This document shows, piece after piece, positions 22,740-32,882 of a stretch of 64,000 bases of DNA. A program made the position numbers and the translations under genes. Each line of letters begins with the position of its first letter. Within the stretch, counting starts at the first letter, position 1. Under the pieces are notes generated by a model. That model saw only the letters and a list, made by a program, of their open reading frames with translations. It did no database searches and was not told where the DNA came from. The stretch is from Polytrichum commune (taxonomy: Eukaryota > Streptophyta > Polytrichopsida > Polytrichales > Polytrichaceae), in NCBI GenBank assembly GCA_950295325.1, contig OX485808.1, positions 33,007,180 through 33,071,179 of the forward strand. Direction: 5' to 3'.

Positions 22740-24600
22740 TAGGACCTTATTCAACTTATTGAGGAAAATGGCTATCCCAAGAGTGGGATGAGCCTTGTCA
22801 CCAAGCCTTTGGGGAGCTCAAAAACAAGTTCTCTTCGCCGCCCGTGCTTAAGTTCGCGGACTTTGACAAACCTTTTGAGGTGCATACGGGGGCGAGTGAC
22901 TTTAGCATTGGGGGATGTTGAGGCAAAATGGATGGCCATTGCATACAAGAGCATGAAGCTTGATGGTTGTCCGACCTTGTCCAACTTATGCAAGAAATGG
23001 CTATCCCAAAAGTGGGATGAGCCTTGCCACCAAGTCTTTAAGGAGCTTAAGACCAAGTTCTCTTCGCCGCCCGTGCTCAAGTTTGCGAAATTTGACAAAC
23101 CTTTTGAGGTGCATACGGGGGCGAGTAACTTTACCATTGGCGGATGTTGATCCAAGATGGGTGACCATTGCATATGAAAGCAATAAGCTTAATGGTTGTC
23201 TGTCGCAACCCTTGCTAGCCCCCCTTGACAATCTTGCCAATTTTCAATTCTAGCAAAGGTTACGAGCGCTAACCATTTGCATTCCGCCATGCTAATGGTT
23301 AGCTCCTCCTACCCCGGACCATATAGCTCATAGGAGGGAACCAACCCTCCTACTTTGCTTTCGGGACTCACCCCTTAATCGGTAACCCATTCCTAGATGT
23401 GGACTTCCATCCATGGAAGTCCAATCCCATGTTGATCATCGCATTGCCGGAGCAACACTACAACAACCCGAACCATACTAGGCAACTATGGCCTCACAAT
23501 GGGCCAATGCCCATGGAGGCCTTGCTGTTCGGCCTCGGGTGGGTGAGGCCACACCACCTCACCCATATAAGCCTCTAGGACTCTACGTGGGGCCCCTACC
23601 CCACCGTCAACCAACCTCTTGTCTCTCTACCAAGAGTTGGGGCCAAGTGGACATTTTCCCTTAGCCGCTGGGCCTAGAAGCCCCCACAGCTTTAGACCAT
23701 CATAACTTCCTTGTATGATGTTTGATGCTAACACTTGACCACTCCATCTTCATCTACGCTTCACGTAGATGCCGATGCACTCCTCACTTGCCCCATTCGG
23801 GCAAGTGGTGAGGAAGTTATGCCTGTTTGAACCTTGGCAGTGCCGGGAATCACTCCCAGGCACTGCTGTACCAGGGCGCTGTCCCGGGACAGCGCCCCAC
23901 TCAAATGGCCATAACTCCTAGCTCACACCTCCGATTGAGGTGTTCTTGAGCATTCTAGAATCACCACGCCATGAGCTACGCATAGCTCATGGCCTTGCCC
24001 TTGTGCCTCCTAGTCTCCGTGGGTGGGAGGCGTTCCCAACGCCCGGGGCCCTCACCCGCACTAGGATCACTTGGGCCCTCTCACCAACGGCGCCACAAGT
24101 CCCGGGTGTCACTCCGGGGTCCCCCTTGTGCCCATGGTGTTTTGGGCACTCCTCATGGAGAGGTGCGCGACATTGTCGAACCTTGTTCGGCTTGTGCAAG
24201 AAATGGCTATCCCAAGAGTGGGATGAGCCTTGCCACCAAGTCCTCGAGGAGCTTAAGACCAAGTTCTCTATGCCGCCCGTGCTCAAGTTCGCGGACTTTG
24301 ACAAACCTTTTGAGGTGCATACGGGGGCGAGTGACTTTACCATTGGCGGATGTTGATGCAAGACGTATGGCCATTGCATATGGGAGCATGAAGGTCCATG
24401 ATTGTCCGACCTTGTCCAACTTGTGAAAGAAATGGCTATCTCAAGAGTGGGATGAGCCTTGTCACCAAGTCCTTGGGGAGCTTAAGACTAAGTTCTCTTC
24501 GCCGCCCGTGCTCAAGTTCGCCGAGTTTGATAAACCTTTTAAGGTGCATACGGGGGTGAGTGACTTTGCCAATGGTGGATTATGCATAAGATGGATGGCC
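22740..24600 (+). repeat. Direct repeats of a ~170-210-bp RT/RNase H segment
   Basis: The block reading W.S..WDEPCHQ...LK.KFS.PPVLKF...FDKPFEVHTGAS occurs at about 22770-22915, 22985-23145, 24199-24352 and 24428-24570. Units 1-2 and 3-4 are separated by the solo LTR at 23201-24172, and before that insertion they were all contiguous. The tandem duplication therefore predates the LTR insertion. Confidence 0.85.
23201..24172 (-). mobile_element. Nested solo LTR, inverted relative to its host element
   Basis: A 972-bp reverse-complement copy of the 20068-21041 LTR (starts TGTCGCAACCC, ends GGTGCGCGACA). It is flanked by a perfect TTGTC duplication (23196-23200 and 24173-24177). The palindrome lies within 23874-23897. 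The same family thus inserted into one of its own members and later reduced to a solo LTR. Confidence 0.93.
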
Positions 24601-25196
24601 ATTGCATATGGGAGTATGAAGCTCGATGGTTGTCAAAGAAGACAACCAACTCATGACAAAGAACTTCTTTGTCGTAGTGCATTGCTTGAAGATGTGGCGA
24701 CGCTATTTGGGGTCGCACAAAGCAAAGGTTTACATGGACAATGTGCCCTAAAAGAATTTTGACATACAAGCGCAAGTGAGCGCCGAGTCATTGCGGTGGC
24801 ATGATAGTTTGGCGCTTATGTAGGTGGATTTGATCAACAAACCGGACCGTGGAAATGTGGTGCCGGATGCGCGAAGTAGACGGGAAGAGTTCCAAGCAAT
24901 GAGAACCATCCAAACCTTGTGGCTAATGTGTGCCTGCGAAGGAAACTTGTGATACAAGATACGGGAGGGGTAAATTAACTACCCCAAAGCACAAAAGCTT
25001 TTAGGTGAGCTTCGCAAGAGCAAGGTGCTTAAAGAGGTTAAGTTGGTGGACGGATTGTTCAAGTGCAAGCAAAGTTGGTGTATGTGCCACAAGGCAAGTT
25101 GAGGCTATCGGTTTTGAAGGAGGAATATGATAGTCCTATTGCCAGCCATAGAGGAGAAAAAGAAAACCACCATAGAATGGTGTCAAAGAGGTACCA

Positions 25197-26009
25197 TTGG
25201 CGGTGCGTAAAGTTGGATATAACCCACTTTGTGAAGGCGTGAATAAAGTGCCAAGTGAACCGAGCCTCTTACCAAAAGCAAGGCGGTCTCTTGCAACCGT
25301 GCCTATCCCGTCGGCGCCATGGCATAGTATGTGCATGGACTTGATCACAAGTTTGCCGGAGTCACATGGGTATGATGCCATCTTGTTGATGGTAGAGTGG
25401 TTTGCCAAGTTGGCACACATGGTGCCGATTGTGGGAACCGCAACCGCGTTGGAGACCGCATAGCCTTTTCTCAAAGGATGGTTGAGGCACCACGGGTTGC
25501 CAAGAGTGATTGTGTGGGATCAAGATCCAAAGTTCACAAGTGCATTTTCAATGCATTTCTCTAAGGAGGTCGGAATGAAACTAAGGTTTAGCACGGCCTT
25601 GCATTCCCAAATGAATGGGAAAGCGGAGCATGTGAATGGAGTCTTGAAGCAATACTTGAGGAACTTGGTGGGGGCGGACCAAGGAGATTGGGCGGACTAT
25701 GTGGGTCGAGCGGAGTGTAATTGCAGTGTAGCCACGCACTTGGCTACCAAGGGGTGGTCTTTCGTGGTGGCTTATGGAGTGGATGCGCTCCAACCTATTA
25801 ACCTAGCTCTCGAGGGGGCACATTCAACACTAGAGTTCCACCAAGATGGTGAGGACTTGGCCAAGGATGGTAAACAAGTCTTGGAGATGACCAAGTTGGT
25901 GGTGGAGAAAGTCCGAAGGTGCTACGGAGTGCAAGTCAATGCCGGAAGACGCGAAGTGGAGAATGAGGTGGGCCAAAAGGTGTTGTTGAATGTGGACAAC
26001 TTCACTTAG
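25197..26009 (+). pseudogene. Chromoviral integrase core, one stop
   Basis: WHSMCMDLITSLPESHGYDA carries the first Asp, WDQDPKFTS the second and GKAEHVNGVLKQYL the Glu, with usual spacing. A TAG at about 25461-25463 follows TALETA and splits it. Downstream VENEVGQKVLLNVDNFT is the start of the C-terminal barrel. The frame then decays. The triad is present, but the stop and the decayed neighbours make function unlikely. Confidence 0.85.
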
Positions 26010-26470
26010 CCGGAAGGCCTCACTCCAAAGTTCATGTCGAAAATTGGAGCTCCATTTTCCATTGTGGAACAAGTGTTCAAGGACATATGTAATTTGGAAT
26101 TACCGCCGGAGATCAAAGTGCATCCGACATTTCATGTCTCATTACGAAAGTCATTTTAGGACGACACCTTGTGGCCCAATCACAAGCAAGTGATTAGGCC
26201 ACGTCCCGACCTTGTGGAGGTCATTTGGAACATGAGATAGGAGGGCATCCTCAAGTGTAGGAAGCCCAAGTGAAAATGAAAGAAAATGTACAAAGGAGTG
26301 CTTGGTGAAATGGTGAGGATACCATGAGAAAGAAACCGCTCGGGTGGCAGCAAGAGACATGGTGAACACCAATGAATTGGTGAAGCACTTTGAAGAAACT
26401 AAGGCTAGACATTCCAATAAAATGAAGCGTAGGCATTGATGAGGACATCAATCTCCTTTAGTGGGGGAGA

Positions 26471-26950
26471 GACGCTAGTAGCACACTTAGCTTCGAGGCT
26501 AATTGCTCCACAACATGTACTTGTTCTTTGGCTTGAGGAAATAAAGTCCAAACTTTAGTGGTGCAAAGAGAAAAGTATGAGATGAGGTCCTAGTCTTGTA
26601 CTTGTGCTTGGTTAGTGGAAGAGGGGGAATAGACATGCCAAACTAGGTTGGGTAAGCCGAGTAATTGGGGGCCATGGCTTGGAGGGGCCTTGGATAAAAC
26701 CAAGAAACTTCTTAGTTGTGGGCTTGTCCGGGCGGGGACAAGGTGATGGCGCGTGCTCATAAAAGTGCTACCCGCGAGCTAACGAAAGTTGGCACATGGG
26801 AGTCATGAACCCATGTCTCGAAAGAGCAAAGTGGAAACCGAGTCGGGCGGGACTTGGCATCACCCCCGTGCGATCGAGGCGGTCTGAAATGAGGTCTGAG
26901 AGGTTTTTTTATTTGTTTTTAAGTAGAGTGGTATAATGTGGTTGAATAAG
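26471..26950. other. Junction DNA between the chromovirus and the satellite region
   Basis: No gene. The sequence directly after the polypurine tract (GACGCTAGTAGCAC) does not match the 5' LTR, so it is either another LTR family or a deletion joint. Confidence 0.45.
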
Positions 26951-29900
26951 ATTTGAATGTGATATGTGGTTAGGGTGCTAGTTTGAGAGCTCCAAAGGGG
27001 GGCTTAGAGGTTGGCTATAGTTGAAATCCATTTGACTTTGCTTTCGGACAGGGCTGAAGTGAGGGCTAGTATGGTTGGATTTTATGAATTTTCTGTTTAG
27101 GGTGCAAGTGGTAGAGCTCCAAAGGGAGGGCCATTGGCCTCTGTCGGATCCGACAGCCCAAGGGTAGCCACCTTGGGGACCTCTCAAGTTTTTTTTTTTT
27201 GCTTCAATTTGGGCTGAGGTGAGGGCTGACGTGAGGGCTGGGATGGGTTTTTTTTTAAATTTCTAGCTAATGTGCTTGTGGGAGAGGGCTTAAGGGGCCT
27301 TAGATGTTGTCTTTTTGTTGAAATAGATTTGATTTTGATTATGGGCTCGGGTTGATGTGAGGGCTTGTATGGTTGTATTTTGTGAGATTTCTAGTTAGGG
27401 TTCAAATGAAAGAGCTGTGAAGGGGGGCTTGAGAGGTTAGTTCTGGTTGAAGAAGATTTGATTTTGATTATGGGTGAGGGCTGATGTGGGGGCTTAGAGG
27501 CTTGTTTTTAGTTGAAATTGATTTGATTTTGGATATGGATGAGGGCTGAGGTGAAGGCTTGTATGGTTTTAATTTCTGAATTTCTGGTTAGGGGGCTAAT
27601 GAGAGAGGTTTGAAAGGAGGCTTAGAGGCTTGTTTTTAGTTGAAATTGATTTGATTTTGGATATGGATGAGGGCTGAGGTGAAGGCTTGTATGGTTTTAA
27701 TTTTTGAATTTCTGGTTAGGGGGCTAATGAGAGAGGTTTGAAGGGGGGCTTAGAGGCTTGTTTTTTGTTAAAGGGCTGATGCGTGGGCTCGTATGGTTTT
27801 AATTTTTGAATTTCCGGTTAAGGTGCTAGTGGGAGAGCTCCAAAGGGAGGGCCCTAGGCCTCTGTCGGATCCGACACCCCATTGGAAGCCATCTTGGGGA
27901 CCTCTCAATTTATTTATTTTGTTTCAATTTGGTCTCAGGTGAGGGCTGATGTGAGGGCTTGTATGGTTTTAATTTCTCAATTTTCTAGCTAAGGTGCTTG
28001 TGGGAGAGCTCCAAAGGGAGGGCCCTAGGCCTCTATCGGATCCGACAACCCATTGGAAGCCATCTTGGGGACCTCTCAATTTATTTATTTTGTTTCAATT
28101 TGGTCTCAGGTCAGGGCTGAGGTGAGGGCTTGTATGGTTTTAATTTCTCAATTTTCTAGCTAAGGTGCTTGTGGGAGAGCTCCAAAGGGAGGGCCCTAGG
28201 CCTCTGTCGGATCCGACAACCCAGTGGAAGCCATCTTGGGGACCTCTCAATTTATTTATTTTGTTTCAATTTGGTCTCAGGTGAGGGCTGATGTGAGGGT
28301 TTGTATGGTTTTAATTTCTCAATTTTCTAGCTAAGGTGCTTGTGGGAGAGCTCCAAAGGGAGGGCCCTAGGCCTCTATCGGATCCGACAACCCATTGGAA
28401 GCCATCTTGGGGACCTCTCAATTTATTTATTTTGTTTCAATTTGGTCTCAGGTGAGGGTTGATGTGAGGGCTTGTATGGTTTTAATTTCTCAATTTTCTA
28501 GCTAAGGTGCTTGTGGGAGAGCTCCAAAGGGAGGGCCCTAGGCCTCTGTCGGATCCGACAACCCATTGGAAGCCATCTTGGGGACCTCTCAATTTATTTA
28601 TTTTGTTTCAATTTGGTCTCAGGTGAGGGCTGATGTGAGGGCTTGTATGGTTTTAGTTTCTCAATTTTCTAGCTAAGGTGCTTGTGGGAGAGCTCCAAAG
28701 GGAGGGCCCTAGGCTTCTGTCGGATCCGACAGCCCATTGGAAGCCATCTTGGGGACCCAGCAGCTTCAGACCATCATAACTTTCTTGTATGATGTCTAAT
28801 TTGAACAACCAACCACTCCATCTTCATCTACGCTTCACGTAGATGCCGATGGATCCCTCACTTGACCCATTCAGGCAAGTATTGACGACGTTATGCCTGT
28901 TTGAACCTTGGCAGTCCCGGGAATCACTCCCAGGCACTGCTGGACCAGGGCTCTGTCGGATCCGACAGCCCATTGGTGGCCACCTTGGGGTTCTCTCAAG
29001 ATATTTTTTTTTGCTTCAATTTGGTATGGATGAGGGCTGAGGTGAGGGCTTGTATGGTTTTAATTTCTGAATTTTCTAGCTAAGGTGCTTGTGGGAGAGC
29101 TCCAAAGGGAGGGCCCTAGGCCTCTGTCGGATCTGACAGCCCATTGGAAGCCATCTTGGGGACCTCTCAATTTATTTATTTTGTTTCAATTTGGTCTCAG
29201 GTGAGGGCTGAGGTGAGGGCTTGTATGGTTTTTTTTCCAAATTTTCTAGCTAATGTGCTAGTGGGAGAGGGCTTAGGGAGCTTAGAGGTTTGTTGTTTGT
29301 TGAATTTGATTTGATTTTGCTTATGGTTGAGGGCTATTGTGAGGGCTTTCTGGGTTGTATTTTGTGAAATCTCGGGTTAGGGTGCTAATGAGAGAGGTTT
29401 GAAGGGGGCCTAAGAGGTTAGTTTTTAGTTGAAATTGATTTGATTTTGCTTTGAGAAAGGGCTGATGTGTGGGCTTGTTTTGTTTTATTTCGTGAATTTT
29501 CTGGTTAGGGGGCTAGTGGGAGAGGGCTTAGGGGGGCTTTGAGGTTTTCTTTTTGTTGAAATAGATTTGATTTAGCTTATGGGCTCGGGCAGATGTGAGG
29601 GCTTGGATGGTTTTTTTTTCTGGAATTTCTGGTTAAGATGCTAGTGGGAGAGCTTTGAAGGGGGGCTTAGAGGTTTGCTTTGGTTGAAATTGATTTGCCT
29701 TTGCTTATGGGTGAGGGCGGGTATGGTTTTTTTTAAATTTTCTAGCTAGTGTGCTAGTGGGAGCGGGCTGAAGTGATGGCTTGAGAGGTTTGTTTTAGTT
29801 GCAAATGATTTGACTTTGCTTTTGGGAGAGGTCAAATGGGTTCCCACTTCGGAACCTTTTAAAGTGGTCATTCTTATGCATATTTTGTTCATTTGGCTGG
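26950..29900. repeat. GC-skewed repeat field upstream of the ParB-like gene, with a 171-bp palindromic satellite
   Basis: Loose ~100-125-bp units (AGAGAGG(T)TTGAAGGGGGGCTTAGAGG, TTGATTTGATTTTG, GAGGGCTGATGTGAGGGC) surround a regular 171-bp satellite at about 27.8-28.75 kb. Each satellite unit has the palindrome CTGTCGGATCCGACAG or a one- or two-base variant, at 27141, 27862, 28032, 28203, 28375, 28546, 28717, 28952 and 29123. Another copy is at 31622 in the next long intron. The block ends at the TTCTCAG acceptor before exon 29931, so it is probably an intron or 5' region of that gene. Confidence 0.88.
28759..28951 (-). mobile_element. Gypsy LTR fragment embedded in the satellite
   Basis: Matches about 23687-23882 of the inverted LTR (CAGACCATCATAACT..., CTACGCTTCACGTAGATGCC, GGCAGTCCCGGGAATCACTC, CACTGCTG-ACCAGGGC). 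It stops exactly at the LTR palindrome, where the sequence changes to the satellite palindrome CTGTCGGATCCGACAG. Confidence 0.85.
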
Positions 29901-29930
29901 TCTTCACCTTTGTATCTAATTGCTTCTCAG

Positions 29931-31219
29931 GAGATCATTGAGATGGTGGGGGATGGAGAGTCTTTGGATGTTGGGGTTTGCAATGGTGCTAAGTCATCCC
30001 TTAGTGTTGAGGAGCATAAGGAGCAAGGGTCTCCGTTGTCACTTGCTGAAAATATTGGGCTTACACCAGGTAGTAGCGAACCCCATACACCCGGGATGCC
30101 ACTCTGCGGCTCACCTGCAGAATCGGATGTCGGTGTTCGTGCAATGGAGTATCGGATTCGCTACAATTTAAAGAAAGATAGCTTCTCAGTTGTTGAGGGC
30201 ATGAGGATACAACCGGTAGAAAAATCCTCTATGAGAATCCCCCTCTGCAGGTTGATTCACATGCCATTGGTTCGCCCAACCCTCCGCAGCGACGTTACAA
30301 AGCTCATGGCGGCATTTCAATTTGGATACCGAGCTGGGTCTGCCACTTTGTACGTGTCTACTACAAATGAGTCTGGAGATAATCGATTCATTTCTACGAA
30401 AGACAGGCGTGAATGGGGAGAGCTTTGGGTTGCAGAAAATGATAAGTTTGAGTTTTTCTACGCGCGGATAAGGACTTGATGAGCCTCAGTGGATGTATGT
30501 TCGTCGTGTATGATGGTAACCACCGCTTGCTTGCGTGGAAGGAGTGTATCGAATCAGATCACAAGGACGATGCACTCTGGTATGAGAAGCATGGTTGCCC
30601 AGAATGTGTTGTCTTCGACACAACGGGTGGACGTGGGGACGTCCTTAACGCAATGCACGACATCAACAAGTAAGTATGTTAGTTTTTCAAATCGTTTTTT
30701 CCTTCATTTTTTATTGGCATCTAATGGCATTTGTCTCAACCGCAACAGGGCTAACCAAACCGCTCACGTTAAAACTAGCCTCGTACACACTCTACACCGC
30801 ATTCAAAAATACGGTTCGTATGATCTTAGCTACTACCAGCCATTATTGACCGAGGAGCAATTCCAAGCGTGCAAGAGCAGAGGCCCCAAGAGCCCTTGGT
30901 ACCCGCTGACCCAAGACCTTATGGTGTCCTTCATTTTCAATGTAAGTCACTCCAAATTTCTCAACCTTCTACTTCGCATTCATTACTCTTAGTCATGATC
31001 TTACAATTTCAAATATATGTTCAGCAAAATATAGCCGATGCGGTAGATGAGGCAGCCCAAATCTACAAGGAGGAAGTTCCTCCAGAGGAGCAATCTGGGA
31101 ACCGGTTGGGTGAGGTATTGGACGCTGTGATTAAGAAGACGACTGAGGAACTTGGGCACAAGTTTAACAAACAACAATCAATCGCAAACCCCGCCCTTGA
31201 AAAACAGTTCCTAGAGGAG
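29931..31219 (+). pseudogene. ParB/sulfiredoxin-like unit A of the 30-37-kb gene (frameshifted)
   Basis: Exon 29931-30669 follows a TTCTCAG acceptor (Met at 29943). Exons 30749-30941 and 31025-31219 follow with canonical GT-AG sites. Exon 1 includes RIQPVEKSSMRIPLCRL and VVYDGNHRLLAW followed by LNAMHDINK, which fit the ParB/Srx fold (conserved G-x-H-R-x-x-A; ParB proteins bind DNA and CTP, and the fold also serves nuclease and sulfiredoxin families). Unit B at 33.1 kb repeats the same order. Between FEFFYAR and DKDLMSLSG a base is missing near 30466, so the frame shifts. The last exon ends phase 0 and could splice to 32883, making unit A and unit B one protein with a duplicated domain, or unit A may be a truncated tandem copy. 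Confidence 0.65.
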
Positions 31220-32882
31220 GTACGTTTTGGTTGAATTAAATTTGAATGTCCTTATGGGAAAGGTCCTTATTGTTGAGGGCTATTGTGAAGGCTTCTATGG
31301 TTGTATTTTGTGAAATTTCAAGTTGGGGGGCTAATGAGAGAGCTTTGAAGGGGCGCTTAGAGGCTTCGAATTTGTTGAAATTGATTTGATTTTAGTTATG
31401 GATGAGGGCTGAGTTAAGGGCTTGTATGGTTTTAATTTTTGAATTTCTGGTTAGGGGGCTAATGAGAGAGGTTTGAAGGGGGGCTTAGAGGTTTGTTTTT
31501 TGTTAAATTTGATTTGATTTTTCTTTGCAAAAGGGCTGATGCGTGGGCTCGTATGGTTTTAATTTTTGAATTCCTGGTTAAGGTGCTAGTGGGAGAGCTC
31601 CAAAGGGAGGGCCCTGGGCCTCTGTCGGATCCGACAGCCCCAGGGTAGCCACCTTGGGGACCTCTCATGTTATTTTTTTTTTGCTTCAATTTGGTCTGAG
31701 GTGAGGGTTGGGATGGTTTTTTTTCGCATTTTCTAGCTAAGGTGCTTGTGGGGGAGGGCTTAGGGGGGCTTAGAGGTATTCATTTTGTTGAAATCGATTT
31801 GATTTAGCTTATTGTTGAGGGCTATTGTGAGGGCTTGTATGGTTGTATTTTGAGAAATTTTTGGTTAGGGTGCTAACCAGAGAGGTTTGAAGGGGGCCTA
31901 AGAGGTTAGTTTTTAGTTGAAATAGATTTGATTTGAATGTGCTTATGGGAGAGGTCTCAAGTGAGGGCTTACTGCTAGCATTCTTTGCAGCATTTATGAG
32001 AATATATTCTCAAATTTACTTCGCCTTCTTTTTTTATTGCAAGTGTTTTTTGGAAGAGGCCTCAGATCCAAGGCCTCATTTTTGAGTCAGGTTGTGTGCT
32101 TGAAAAATGAAAATGTTAGGTTCATTTTTGAATTCTCTCGGCCATTTTCTGTAGTATGTATTTCATAAGGAGGGGCATTCGGAAGAGGCCTCGGATCCGA
32201 GGCCTCATTTTTGTGTCAAGGTATGTGCATGAAAAGTTAAAATGTTATGTTCATTTTTGAATGCGCTTGGCCCTCTTGTTTTGGGTAGTGCATAAGTAGG
32301 TACTTTGTGAAGAGGCCTCGGATCCGAGGCCTCATTTTTGTGTCAAGGTATGTGCTTGAAAAATGAAAATCTTATGTTCATTTTCGAATCCTCTCGGCCT
32401 TCTTGTTTTGGGAAGTGAATAAGTATGTGTTTTGGGAAGAGGCCTCGGATCCGAGGCCTCATGTTTGTGTCAATTTTATGCTAGAAAAATCAAAATGTTA
32501 TGTTCGTGTAAGATTGCTCTCGGCCTTCTTGTTTTGGGTACTACATGAGTAGGAGGTTTGTGAAGAGGCCTCGGATCCGAGGCCTCATTTTGGAGACAAT
32601 GTATGTGCTTGAAAAGTCAAACTGCTATGTTCACATAAGATTTCTCTCGGCCTTTTTCTTTTGGGTAGTGCATAAGGAGGAGGTAGGAAAAGAGGCCTCG
32701 GATCCGAGGCCTCTCATTCGTAGGTAGGTTAGTGCTAGAGTTGACCACTTGACTTAGCATTCGGCCATTTCCATTTGTAGTTTGCTCTCGGCCTTGTATT
32801 GTTTTTGTGAGGATTTGTTTCTTTATAGTTACGAAGTTATTGACTTTTCTTTGTGAAATTCTCATTTTCTCCATGTTCTTAG
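31220..32882 (+). other. Long intron or spacer between units A and B
   Basis: Donor GTACGT at 31220 and acceptor TTCTTAG ending 32882, both phase 0. It holds the same loose repeats as 27-30 kb, one CTGTCGGATCCGACAG (31622-31637) and the 127-bp array at 32056-32713. Confidence 0.7.
32056..32713. repeat. Six palindromes AGGCCTCGGATCCGAGGCCT, ~127-bp period
   Basis: 22-bp palindromes (the stated core plus flanking G and C) at 32056 (two mismatches), 32185, 32312, 32439, 32565 and 32692, at spacings of 126-129 bp. Spacers share CATTTTTGTGTCAAG, TATGTGCTTGAAAA and CTCTCGGCCTTCTTGTTTTGG but vary more than the palindromes do. The centre is GGATCC, containing GATC. Confidence 0.95.

Larger units (their letters stand above)
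21091..26437 (+). pseudogene. Decayed gag-pol of the chromovirus
   Basis: No long intact frame remains. Recognisable pieces in order: an RT N-terminal piece VRYKDVFTNVLPKKLPPRS near 22495-22545; RT thumb SFVGLAN(stop)YHNFIREFSK near 22680-22735; several copies of the RT/RNase H linker ending DFDKPFEVHTGASDF; RNase H piece HDKELLC near 24650; LRWHDSL...DRGNVVPDARSR near 24795-24880; integrase (separate entry); and a chromodomain-like LVKW(stop)GYHEKE...NTNELVKHFEET near 26300-26400. The central RT with YxDD is missing. A purine tract TAGTGGGGGAGAGA at about 26459-26472 marks the 3' end of the internal region. The chromodomain places it among chromoviruses. Confidence 0.8.

Noticed and set aside
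27141..32713. GGATCC and GTCGAC palindromes as cloning linkers or adapter contamination
   Set aside because: They lie in long, coherent tandem units and inside spliceable introns, with natural variants, which artefacts would not give.
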